DNA of 21,988 bases. Origin: UBA1140 sp964573285 (lineage in GTDB: Bacteria > Campylobacterota > Campylobacteria > Campylobacterales > Sulfurovaceae). Within the stretch, counting starts at the first letter, position 1. Every line of letters starts with the position of its first letter. Of this stretch, positions 7,800 to 15,395 are shown piece after piece. The stretch is from NCBI GenBank assembly GCA_964573285.1, contig CAZNJD010000045.1, positions 1-21,988 on the forward strand, written 5' to 3'. The position numbers and the translations under genes are program-made. The notes below the pieces were generated by a model, which searched no databases, was not told the DNA's origin, and saw only the letters and a program-made list of their open reading frames with translations.

Positions 7800-9068
7800 G
7801 TGTCAACCAAGACGACTATAGAGTGTCCACATTGTCAAATAGAGATAGATGTAAATAAGATACTATACCATCAACTAGAAAATGAACTAAAACAGAAAAA
7901 TTTACAAGAACAGAAAAAACTCCAAAAAGAGGCTGATAAAAAAGCCAAAGAGTATCAAAAAGCTTTAGATAAACTAAAAATCAAAGAAGAGTCTATCAAA
8001 GAGCAACAAGATAGATTTAATGAAGAGTTAAAACGAGCCACCCAAAAACAGCTCAAAATAGAAAAACAGAGACTACAGGATAAACTCAAAAGAGAGATAT
8101 TAGCTCAACAGAGCGAATCTATGGCACTACTAGAAAAAGAGTTACAAGAAAAATCAGAACAGGTCAAAGAGTTAAACCATAGTAGAGTAGAGATAGCCAA
8201 ACTCAAACGGGAAAATGAAGAGATAGCTTCAATTGCTAAAGTAGAGGCACAACTGGCTTTAAATGAAGAGTTAAAACTAGAAAAAGCCAAAATAGCTAAA
8301 ATACTAGAAGAGCAAAACGAACTTAAACTTAAACAAAAAGATGAACAGCTAGAACAGATAAAAAGAGAACTAGAAAATGCTAGACGAAAAGCAGAACAGG
8401 GAAGTATGCAGACCCAAGGTGAGGCTTTGGAGTTGGTTATTGAGTCTTGGCTTAGTTCACAATTTCCTTTTGATACTATTGATGAGGTCAAAAAAGGAGC
8501 ATTTGGTGCTGATTGTGTGCAGACCATTCATACACGAGAGGTACAAAACTGTGGGATTATCTGTTATGAGAGTAAAAATACCAAAGCATGGTCAGATGCT
8601 TGGATACCCAAACTCAAACAAGATATGCTATCTGTAAATTCTGATTTAGGGGTATTGGTTACCTCTGTTTATCCTAAAGATATGAAACGAATGGGGTTTG
8701 TAGATGGAATTTGGGTCTGTAGTCTTGATGAATTCAAAGGTTCATCTTCTCTACTTCGTGAATCACTTATTCGTATAAATAAAATTATGCAAAGCCAAGA
8801 GAATAGAAGTGATAAAATGAATTTATTATATAACTATATGACAGGTAATGAGTTTTCTATGCAGATAAGGGCTATCGTAGATGGGTTTATCAAAATGCAA
8901 GAAGAGTTAGATAAAGAGAAACGCTCATTAATGGCTAGTTGGAAACGGAGACAAAAAACTATTGATGGTGTTTTAGCAAATACAACACAGATGTATGGTT
9001 CTTTGCAAGGGATTGCAGGAAGTTCAGCTATTGCTCATATTGAAGCTTTAGAGTTATCTTGTGATTAG
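7800..9068 (+). CDS. DUF2130 domain-containing protein (coiled coil plus nuclease-like domain)
   Basis: 422-residue protein with an N-terminal zinc-finger-like CPHCQIEID (C9, C12) and a long Lys/Glu/Gln-rich coiled coil at about 25-200. A globular DUF2130 domain (PF09903) spans about 203-360 and a final helical part about 360-420. The domain contains GEALELVIESWL, then FGADCVQ (D238) and CYESKNTKAWSDAW (E257, K259). The D...ExK spacing fits a PD-(D/E)XK nuclease-like core. The start is GTG with AAAAAGGAAAAATT just upstream. DUF2130 proteins are described as topoisomerase- or nuclease-like without settled function. Domain architecture and length match the family. Confidence 0.85.
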   Translation: MSTKTTIECPHCQIEIDVNKILYHQLENELKQKNLQEQKKLQKEADKKAKEYQKALDKLKIKEESIKEQQDRFNEELKRATQKQLKIEKQRLQDKLKREILAQQSESMALLEKELQEKSEQVKELNHSRVEIAKLKRENEEIASIAKVEAQLALNEELKLEKAKIAKILEEQNELKLKQKDEQLEQIKRELENARRKAEQGSMQTQGEALELVIESWLSSQFPFDTIDEVKKGAFGADCVQTIHTREVQNCGIICYESKNTKAWSDAWIPKLKQDMLSVNSDLGVLVTSVYPKDMKRMGFVDGIWVCSLDEFKGSSSLLRESLIRINKIMQSQENRSDKMNLLYNYMTGNEFSMQIRAIVDGFIKMQEELDKEKRSLMASWKRRQKTIDGVLANTTQMYGSLQGIAGSSAIAHIEALELSCD

Positions 9069-9110
9069 TAAATATAGTTTGGCATATTTTTTTATAAGGA
9101 GAATAGTTAG

Positions 9111-9701
9111 ATGATTGATAATAAAATTGATGAGATAAGAGAGAAAATAATAGAGTTAGAGATTGAGTTGGAAGAGGAGTTTAAAAAGAAACACAAAGAG
9201 TTTTTTTATAAAATTGAGAATAATAAAATAAAGTTTGAAGAGAGAATTCTCAAAGAGGGTAAATCCAAGATAACAAGCTCTATAAAATATATCTCCTCTT
9301 TTCCTGTAGCTGTTATTTTTACCATTCCTTTTATTTGGGCGATGATGATACCTGCGTTGATAGTTGATATATCAGTAACTATTTATCAAATTATCTGTTT
9401 TCCTATCTATAAAATTCCCAAAGTTAAAAGAAAAGATTATATTCTTATGGATAGATATAATCTATTTTATCTTGATAAAGTAGAAAGAATAAATTGTTGG
9501 TATTGTGAATATTTTAATGGGGTTATTGCCTATGTACGAGAGATTGGAGCAAGAACGGAGCAGTTTTGGTGTCCTATCAAACACTCAAAAACTCCAAAAG
9601 AGAAACATTCACGATATGATAAATTTTTCGACTATGGGGATTATTTGAGATATAAAGATGAGTTAGCAAAAAGGCGAGGGGATTTTCATGATATAGTTTA
9701 A
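9111..9701 (+). CDS. Conserved hypothetical membrane protein with CxxC motif
   Basis: 196 residues in three parts: an N-terminal charged coiled-coil region (about 1-52), one long or two short hydrophobic helices (about 60-98), and a C-terminal soluble domain. The soluble part holds RINCWYCEYFNGV (CxxC) and EIGARTEQFWCPIKH (a third cysteine plus His), which could bind metal or form redox pairs. I recognise this block as recurring in proteobacterial proteins of unknown function but cannot name a family. The ATG has a strong AAGGAG 9 bases upstream. It follows DUF2130 by 42 bases and ends the plus-strand block just before a transposase relic. Confidence 0.7.
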   Translation: MIDNKIDEIREKIIELEIELEEEFKKKHKEFFYKIENNKIKFEERILKEGKSKITSSIKYISSFPVAVIFTIPFIWAMMIPALIVDISVTIYQIICFPIYKIPKVKRKDYILMDRYNLFYLDKVERINCWYCEYFNGVIAYVREIGARTEQFWCPIKHSKTPKEKHSRYDKFFDYGDYLRYKDELAKRRGDFHDIV

Positions 9702-9702
9702 T

Positions 9703-9810
9703 GATTTGAACCAAGCAACCAAACACGATTTAAAAATTAGACCAATCTATCATTGGAAACCAAGTAGGGTTAAAGCTCATTTAACTATTAGTTTTATGCT
9801 TAGGGTTTAG
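9703..9810 (+). pseudogene. Remnant of an IS4/IS1634-type transposase (C-terminus)
   Basis: Reading from 9703 gives about 35 codons ending at a stop at 9808-9810. They include HDLKIRPIYHWKPSRVKAHL followed by TISFM. This is the conserved end of IS4-superfamily (IS1634-like) DDE transposases, normally preceded by the catalytic Glu region and followed by a short C-terminal helix. There is no start codon, no upstream transposase domain and no recognisable terminal repeats. A shift of frame near 9799 yields GLVQF, resembling the expected continuation, so the remnant may be frameshifted there. It begins directly at the stop of the preceding gene. Confidence 0.75.
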
Positions 9811-9985
9811 TGCAATTTGATGGGCTAAGTCAGGAATAATACTATTTTAAAAAAAGAGATAGATAGATATATGGATGCTTTTGATGTAAAAAAGAGGTTA
9901 ATACTCTTGCCATAATCTATTGCTTTTACATTTTTTTAAAAATATTAGAATAAAATCTAAATGATTTTATATACTTAACAATATT
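9811..9985. other. Non-coding stretch after the transposase relic
   Basis: Part of the 342-bp gap between 9701 and 10044. I find no open frame of note, no terminal inverted repeat and no strong hairpin. AAGAG..CTCTT near 9893-9909 is only a 5-bp stem. The likeliest explanation is decayed insertion-sequence DNA plus the upstream region of the LysM gene. Confidence 0.4.
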
Positions 9986-10000
9986 AAATACAGATTATGT

Positions 10001-10006
10001 TATACT
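10001..10006 (+). promoter_or_regulatory. Extended -10 promoter for the LysM gene
   Basis: TATACT preceded by TG and one base (TGTTATACT), an extended -10 element, 38 bases before the GTG start. No clear -35 is visible. The gene follows a transposase relic and needs its own promoter. The ribosome binding site TTAGGAGAG at 10031-10039 is strong. Confidence 0.5.
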
Positions 10007-10043
10007 GTTTCAGTAATAATTAATAATTTTTTAGGAGAGTATA

Positions 10044-10790
10044 GTGATAAAAGTTTTATCAAAAAAATCAATTATTATATTGATATTGATATTGATATTT
10101 ACCACGATAAGTAGGGCAGAAGATATTAAATTAATAGATAAATCGAATGAGAGTAATTTAGTACAAAAAAATATCGTGGGATGTGATGAGGGTGAAATAG
10201 TGGCAAAACAGAATAGAGATTTAGATGAAATCAAAAAGCAACTTGCTTTTATTTTGAAAAAATTAGCAGAATTGGATAATAAAAAGAATACTAAACAAAA
10301 AAGTAGGGATATATCTAATATAAAAAATTGTCTCTCTAAACTAACAAAAGAGAAAAAAACAAAAGAGAGAATGGAGGCAAAAAGAGATAGAAAACGAAAA
10401 AAAGACCATACAGTAGTAGTTGTTGAAAAAGGTGATAGACTCTCTGATTATGCTCAAAAATATTATGGAGACAAAAAAAAATACTTTAGGATTTATAGAG
10501 CCAATAGAGATAAAATTGCTGAAGATTTAAAACTTATTATAGGTGATATAATCATAATTCCATTGAGTCCAAATTATAAATATAAGAAATTTAAAAAGAT
10601 AAAACATGTTGTAAAGAAAAAGAAAACTATCCCCAAAAAGTTTATTATCAAAGAGCCTGTACCCAAATATCCAATGGCAAATATTTTTACAAAACCCAAA
10701 GAAAATCAAGTTGATATGTTAGAAGAACCTATTTTTGTAGATGATGAGAAAATTGATAATAGTGGTTTTTTGCCTTTAGATGACAATTAA
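10044..10790 (+). CDS. Secreted LysM-domain protein
   Basis: 248 residues starting at GTG 10044. A signal peptide or N-terminal anchor (IIILILILIFTTIS, likely cut after SRA near residue 25) is followed by a lysine-rich, partly coiled-coil linker (about 55-121). A LysM domain at about 123-173 (VEKGDRLSDYAQKYYGD through IIGDIIIIP) and a basic tail KHVVKKKKTIPKKF come next, then an acidic end. LysM binds the N-acetylglucosamine backbone of peptidoglycan, so the protein probably sits in the periplasm on the wall. There is no catalytic domain, so it may be a structural or scaffold protein. The AGCS symporter gene follows after 30 bases. Confidence 0.82.
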   Translation: MIKVLSKKSIIILILILIFTTISRAEDIKLIDKSNESNLVQKNIVGCDEGEIVAKQNRDLDEIKKQLAFILKKLAELDNKKNTKQKSRDISNIKNCLSKLTKEKKTKERMEAKRDRKRKKDHTVVVVEKGDRLSDYAQKYYGDKKKYFRIYRANRDKIAEDLKLIIGDIIIIPLSPNYKYKKFKKIKHVVKKKKTIPKKFIIKEPVPKYPMANIFTKPKENQVDMLEEPIFVDDEKIDNSGFLPLDDN

Positions 10791-10820
10791 TCATAAATAT
10801 AATAAATTTAAAGGGAAAAA

Positions 10821-12269
10821 ATGAACCAAATATTTCAATCCATTAACCATTTTTTTGAAAATATCCTATTTTTTGATATTTTTTTCGGAACTATAGAGGG
10901 AACTAGTTTTCCTTTCGTTGTAGCATGGCTAATTGCGGGGGGATTATATCTAACTTTCAAGATGGGATTTGTTAATCTCAAAATGCTACCTCACTCTTTG
11001 GCAATTGTACGAGGTAAATATCATACGGCACAAGATAAAGGTATTATTACTCCTTTTCAATCACTTACAACTGCACTCTCTGCTACTGTAGGGATAGGAA
11101 ATATAGCTGCTGTATCTATAGCTATATCATTTGGAGGAGCAGGAGCTGCTTTTTGGATGATAATGGCAGGATTTTTAGGTATGACACTCAAATTTACTGA
11201 AGTTACTTTATCTATTAAATATAGAGAATTTTTACCTGATGGTACTATTATGGGTGGTGCTATGGAGTATCTATCCAAAGGTTTTGCTATCAAAGGATGG
11301 GTCAAAAGTGGTAAATCTCTTTCTTTTATATATGCCATATTTTTAATTTTGGGAGCTATTGGAGCAGGAAATACTTTTCAAGTCTCACAATCCTTAGGAA
11401 TTATGCAAAGTGAAATTCCATTTTTCAATCATTATCCTTATGCTTTTGGACTTATATTAGCATTTATTACAGGATTGGTTATTATCGGAGGAATTAAACG
11501 AATTGCACATGTAGCTGAAACTATTGTTCCTTTTATGGTTGCATTTTATTTAATTATGGTTTTTTGGGTACTTTTTATAAACTTTACTCTTATTGATGAT
11601 GCTTTTATATTAATAATCAAAGAAGCTTTTACTCCAACAGCTGTAGCAGGAGGAATATTTGGAGCTATGGCACAAGGATTTCAAAGAGCTGTATTTTCAA
11701 ATGAAGCAGGACTAGGTTCTGCTGCTATTGCACATGCCCCTGCACGAGTCAAATATCCAATTCGTCAAGGATTAGTCTCTTTATATGAACCTTTTGTAGA
11801 TACAATTATAGTCTGTACTATGACTGCTTTGGTTGTGATTATTACAGGTGTATATACAGGTGGTACTCCTGAATTGGATGCGATGATAGTAGCCAAACAA
11901 GGAGCTAATCTAACTTCTGCTGCATTTGGTTCAGTAGTAAGTTGGTTTCCTCATATTTTAGGATTTGCTATTTTTATGTTTGCTTTTTCGACTATGATTT
12001 CATGGTCATACTATGGAGAGAGAGCTTGGGTATATATATTCGGTATCAAATCTTCTATTATCTTTAAACTTATATTTCTAGCATTTATAGTTATTGCTAC
12101 TATTGCAGATACTAGATTAATGGTTGACTTTAGCTCTGTACTATTTTTGGCACTTGCCATTCCTAATATATTTGGTCTTATTATTATGTCAGGTGATGTC
12201 AAAGGTTACCTAGAAGATTATATCTCCAAATTAAAATCAGGAGAACTTGATAATGAGGCAATTAAATGA
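10821..12269 (+). CDS. AGCS family sodium:alanine/amino-acid symporter
   Basis: 482-residue polytopic inner-membrane protein with about 10-11 hydrophobic segments. The AGCS signature (PF01235) is clear: SATVGIGNIAAVSIAISFGG, then GMTLKFTEVTLSIKYRE. ANEAGLGSAAIAHA-type residues (SNEAGLGSAAIAHAPA) and SWSYYGERAW in the C-terminal half also fit. Such proteins import alanine, glycine or related amino acids with Na+. Substrate cannot be read from the sequence. The start has AAAGGG upstream. The stop overlaps the RNase R ATG as ATGA, so the two are co-transcribed, though the functional link is not obvious. Confidence 0.92.
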   Translation: MNQIFQSINHFFENILFFDIFFGTIEGTSFPFVVAWLIAGGLYLTFKMGFVNLKMLPHSLAIVRGKYHTAQDKGIITPFQSLTTALSATVGIGNIAAVSIAISFGGAGAAFWMIMAGFLGMTLKFTEVTLSIKYREFLPDGTIMGGAMEYLSKGFAIKGWVKSGKSLSFIYAIFLILGAIGAGNTFQVSQSLGIMQSEIPFFNHYPYAFGLILAFITGLVIIGGIKRIAHVAETIVPFMVAFYLIMVFWVLFINFTLIDDAFILIIKEAFTPTAVAGGIFGAMAQGFQRAVFSNEAGLGSAAIAHAPARVKYPIRQGLVSLYEPFVDTIIVCTMTALVVIITGVYTGGTPELDAMIVAKQGANLTSAAFGSVVSWFPHILGFAIFMFAFSTMISWSYYGERAWVYIFGIKSSIIFKLIFLAFIVIATIADTRLMVDFSSVLFLALAIPNIFGLIIMSGDVKGYLEDYISKLKSGELDNEAIK

Positions 12270-14215
12270 GTCCTTTTGCTATACAATTACATAATGGTTT
12301 TTGGGAGATAGATTTAGAACTAGAAGATAAAAATAGTTTCCAAACACTAAAACAGATAGATGCTATAGAGCAGATAAATGGATTATGGAGACTCAAATCA
12401 CTCTATAGAGTAGGAAAATTATATATTAACAAACAAGGTAAAGGATTTGTAGAAGCTTCAACAGCTCAACAGAGAGATTTACTTATAGAACCTGATGATA
12501 TAGCTGGTGCAAATCATGGTGATATAGTTGTAGTCAAACGAATTATAGCTAGAAGAGGTAGAGCTTCTGCTAAAATAGTATTGGTAATAAAACAAGCACA
12601 TATATTTAATATTTTATATACAAATAGAAATGAGTTAGATAAATTTGAAATATTAAATATAAAAACAGGGCTACCCTCTCATGCCATTATGGAAGGAATG
12701 GATTTAAAAGCTTTTAAGATAGGAACTGTGATGAAAGTAGATAGTCTAACAGATAAAGTCTTAGAGGTGTTTGGACATTTAGCAGACCCAAAAGTAGATG
12801 AGAAAATATCACTAGCTCTATATAATAGAGCAGATAAGTTTGAACAAGATTGTATAGACCAAGCCAAAAAAGTTGAAAAATCAGTAAATGCAAATGAGCA
12901 TCCAAATCGTATAGATTTAAGAGAGTTAGATTTCTGTACTATCGACCCAGTAACAGCCAAGGATTTTGATGATGCTATATATTTTGATATAAAAAGCTAT
13001 ACTCTATTTGTAGCCATAGCTGATGTAAGTCACTATGTAGAGTACTTCAGCCCTATAGACCAAGAGGCGAAACAGAGAGGATTTACAACCTATTTTCCTC
13101 ATAAATCTTTTCCTATGTTACCACGAGAGCTTAGTGAAAATATCTGTTCACTCAAACCTCATCAAGATAGATTAGCTTTTGTATCAAAAATACAATTAGA
13201 TAAAGAGACTCTACTACCTATCAAAGAGGAGTTTTTTGAAGCAATTATACACTCCAAACGGCGATATAATTATGATGAAATAGATAAGATTATAGAAAAT
13301 AGTGGTACTAATATTAACAAAGAGCATGAGAAAAAAATATTAAACTATCTACTACCATTACAACAGATAACACAAAGAGTTAGAAGTAAAAGATTAAAAG
13401 ATGGATTTGATTTTAGAAGTGAAGAGATTAAACTCACTATTGATAGTGAACATAATCTAGTCAAAACTCAAATAGAAACAGGAACGCCATCACACTCACT
13501 AATAGAAGAGTGTATGCTCTTAGCTAATCAAGCAAGTGCCAAAAAGATAAGAGATTATGGTATATTTAGAGTTCACTTACCACCACAATTAAGTAAACTA
13601 GAAGAGTTACTTCAAGAGTTAGCCACTATTGGTTTATTTGTAAAAGAGTATAATGATAGCCCATCTCTAATTAGAGCTATACAAAAAGAGGCAAACAATA
13701 TGGGAATAGCAAGTGAAGTTGATTCAATGATTATCAAATCTCTCAAACAAGCCACATATTTAGCAAAAAATGAGGGACATTTTGGCTTAGGATTTAGTCA
13801 CTATAGCCATTTTACCTCTCCGATTAGAAGATATTCTGATTTAATTCTACACCGTTTAATAAAAGCAGAACTAAAAGATGACAAAGAGCAAAAAGAGTAC
13901 TTGCTTAGAAATATAGAACCTCTATGTGCTAGAGTATCAGAACTAGAAAGAGAGAGTACAAAAGCTGAGTGGGATTTTAGAGATAGGAAACTTTGTCGTT
14001 GGGCAGAGACACAAAAAGGTATAGAGTTCAATGCTCATATAATCGAAACAGGAGAAAATACCAAAGCCCTATTAGAAGCTAATATTGCAGGAGTTATTGT
14101 TAATCTTCGAGGAGATAATGCAATATTATTTGATAGAGTTAAAGTTAAGATATTAGAAGTCAATATCGCTATGGCAAATATCCAAGCTGAATTTATATGC
14201 AAATTAAGTCAATAA
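12266..14215 (+). CDS. rnr: Ribonuclease R / RNB-family 3'-5' exoribonuclease
   Basis: 649 residues. N-terminal OB/cold-shock-like domains (about 1-170) are followed by the RNB catalytic domain (about 215-545). The active-site loop is DPVTAKDFDDAIYFD at 227-241, whose aspartates coordinate Mg2+. Typical RNB segments follow: FTTYFPHKSFPMLPRELSE, IRDYGIFRVH and FTSPIRRYSDLILHRLI. A C-terminal segment (about 568-645) looks like a diverged S1 domain. The enzyme degrades structured RNA and takes part in rRNA and mRNA turnover. It is shorter than E. coli RNase R (813), lacking the extended N-terminal and lysine-rich C-terminal parts, as I recall for other epsilonproteobacterial members. Translationally coupled to the symporter gene. 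Confidence 0.9.
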   Translation: MSPFAIQLHNGFWEIDLELEDKNSFQTLKQIDAIEQINGLWRLKSLYRVGKLYINKQGKGFVEASTAQQRDLLIEPDDIAGANHGDIVVVKRIIARRGRASAKIVLVIKQAHIFNILYTNRNELDKFEILNIKTGLPSHAIMEGMDLKAFKIGTVMKVDSLTDKVLEVFGHLADPKVDEKISLALYNRADKFEQDCIDQAKKVEKSVNANEHPNRIDLRELDFCTIDPVTAKDFDDAIYFDIKSYTLFVAIADVSHYVEYFSPIDQEAKQRGFTTYFPHKSFPMLPRELSENICSLKPHQDRLAFVSKIQLDKETLLPIKEEFFEAIIHSKRRYNYDEIDKIIENSGTNINKEHEKKILNYLLPLQQITQRVRSKRLKDGFDFRSEEIKLTIDSEHNLVKTQIETGTPSHSLIEECMLLANQASAKKIRDYGIFRVHLPPQLSKLEELLQELATIGLFVKEYNDSPSLIRAIQKEANNMGIASEVDSMIIKSLKQATYLAKNEGHFGLGFSHYSHFTSPIRRYSDLILHRLIKAELKDDKEQKEYLLRNIEPLCARVSELERESTKAEWDFRDRKLCRWAETQKGIEFNAHIIETGENTKALLEANIAGVIVNLRGDNAILFDRVKVKILEVNIAMANIQAEFICKLSQ

Positions 14216-14358
14216 TCAATTGCTCCTTTATAATCAAAACTAAAAAAATCTCTGGAATATGGGTAAATTTTAATTTTCTGATTATCTATAATGTTTAAAA
14301 ATGGAATGAGATAGTGTGCTTGAAAGATAAATCCTATCTTCTCTCTTCGCAATTTTCT
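14209..14358 (-). pseudogene. ABC transporter ATPase fragment (Q-loop region)
   Basis: On the minus strand, 14358 down to 14209 encodes RKLRREKIGFIFQAHYLIPF, then LNIIDN and a short unrelated tail ending in a stop. The IGFIFQ.H.LIPFL..IDN block is the Q-loop neighbourhood of LolD/MacB-type ABC ATPases, which in full proteins lies about 80-110 residues from the start. Walker A, the signature and Walker B are all absent, so only a scrap remains. The 3' end overlaps the last bases of rnr. The homology breaks off exactly at the 22-bp repeat arm at 14359. Confidence 0.7.
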
Positions 14359-14380
14359 AGTCTTCAATCTTTATCTCAAT
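14359..14380 (+). repeat. 22-bp inverted repeat, left arm (flanks serine recombinase)
   Basis: Begins AGTCTTCAATCTTTATCT and ends CAAT. It is the exact reverse complement of 15120-15141, with matching bases stopping on both sides (14358 and 14381 mismatch their partners). The arm separates the ABC ATPase scrap from the end of the recombinase gene (14394). The 739 bp between the arms hold only the recombinase gene. Confidence 0.9.
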
Positions 14381-14393
14381 TTTAGTATGAGAT

Positions 14394-15002
14394 TTAAATC
14401 TCATCTTCTTTGCTTTTTCTTTTTAACTCTTTAATTAACTCTTCTGTTTTTCTTTTTGTTCGTCTTTTCCCATAAATTCTAGCTGTATAACTTGTTATAA
14501 TTGAGATGAAATCTTGGATTATATCTTTTTCATCTGTATCGACAGAATTTAGAACTTCTATTTTTTTACCTAGCTTATTTAAGAGAGTCTCTAAATAGTT
14601 AAAACCTACTCTAGTTAGTCTATCTTTATGCTCTACTAGAAGTATTGTAAAGTCTTGATCATCAAGTATCTTTTGTAACCTTTTTCTATTGTCATTAAAA
14701 CCTGAACCAATCTCTGTATAGACTTTATGAACTTTATATCCTCTTGCATTTGCAAAATTTATTAGCCTATCTTTTTGTGTTTCAAGGTTATTTTTTCTAG
14801 CTGATGTTGATACTCTGCAATAAATTATTACTTTTTCTTCTTTTTTCTTCTCTTTTATATTCATAAGCCTATTATAAGTTTCATGAGTTACATAATTCAA
14901 CTTATTGACTTTTACAAATTCTATTTTGCCTTCTTTGTGCCAAGTATATAAAGTATTACGATGAATGCCTAAATCTCGTGCTAAAATTGATATTTTTATC
15001 AT
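14394..15002 (-). CDS. tnpA: IS607-type serine recombinase (TnpA)
   Basis: 202 residues. A MerR-type helix-turn-helix sits at the N-terminus (ISILARDLGIHRNTLYTWHK), then a serine-recombinase catalytic domain from about residue 57. The nucleophile is S65 in IIYCRVSTSARKNNLETQ, and the arginine motif is LLVEHKDRLTRVGFNYLE. A basic helical C-terminus (KRRTKRKTEELIKELKRKS) follows. The HTH-first order identifies the IS607 family rather than resolvases or invertases, whose HTH is C-terminal. Length is normal and the frame is intact. AGGA lies about 8 bases upstream of ATG 15002, and a TATTAT -10 candidate lies near 15020. No tnpB follows in the window, so this is a tnpA-only element or a remnant. 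It interrupts relics of an efflux operon. Confidence 0.9.
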   Translation of the reverse strand: MIKISILARDLGIHRNTLYTWHKEGKIEFVKVNKLNYVTHETYNRLMNIKEKKKEEKVIIYCRVSTSARKNNLETQKDRLINFANARGYKVHKVYTEIGSGFNDNRKRLQKILDDQDFTILLVEHKDRLTRVGFNYLETLLNKLGKKIEVLNSVDTDEKDIIQDFISIITSYTARIYGKRRTKRKTEELIKELKRKSKEDEI

Positions 15003-15117
15003 TAAAAATCCTATTTTTTGTTATAATATGTGAAATTATATCATTTTTTTATTATAGATAGATTAAATTAGGAATATATTGGTAGTTTTACTTTTAAGAA
15101 AATATTGTTTTTTGCTA

Positions 15118-15395
15118 CTATTGAGATAAAGATTGAAGACTTTGAAGTGTAAGAGAGTTTTCTAATAAAGTATTACTATTTTCTCTTTGCTAATGACTAT
15201 TATCAATACTATTTTCCAAAACAATACTATTATCAAGTGTTTCATTTATATAAAGAGATAAAGTTATAAGAGGTTTACTTAAATTGGCTTGTGATAAAGC
15301 TAAATTATCTTTAGCTACTAAAACAGAGGAGTATATACAAGTAGTATCTGCTTTGATTTTTAACCCTATTTCATAATATAGGTCAGAAATTTTTT
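15118..15395 (-). pseudogene. Outer membrane efflux protein (TolC-like) C-terminal remnant
   Basis: The minus-strand frame from about 15395 reads SDLYYEIGLKIKADT, then VLVAKDNLALSQANLSKPL and ITLSLYIN, reaching a TAG at 15190-15192. It continues in the same frame to a second TAG at 15118. This matches the C-terminal coiled-coil end of TolC/OEP-family proteins (a 'Y..GL.....L..A...L..A...L...LI.LY' pattern). No start or N-terminal part exists; stops precede the homologous part. The remnant overlaps the last bases of the DUF1858 gene in another frame. With the ABC ATPase scrap across the recombinase, it suggests a former tripartite efflux operon. Confidence 0.55.
15120..15141 (-). repeat. 22-bp inverted repeat, right arm
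   Basis: Plus-strand sequence begins ATTGAGATAAAGATTGA and ends AGACT; it is the perfect reverse complement of 14359-14380. Read on the minus strand it falls in the tail of the TolC-like remnant frame, encoding SLQSLSQ just before a TAG at 15118-15120. IS607 elements usually have no terminal inverted repeats, so the arms need another explanation. Confidence 0.9.

Noticed and set aside
8105..8527. Long open frame antisense to the DUF2130 gene
   Set aside because: It is the mirror of a Lys/Glu-rich coiled coil, giving Ser/Leu/Phe low-complexity sequence, with no ribosome binding site or motif.
14394..15119. A complete IS607 or IS605-type element with tnpB and guide RNA
   Set aside because: No RuvC-containing tnpB frame is present on either strand near the recombinase, so no RNA-guided nuclease is claimed.
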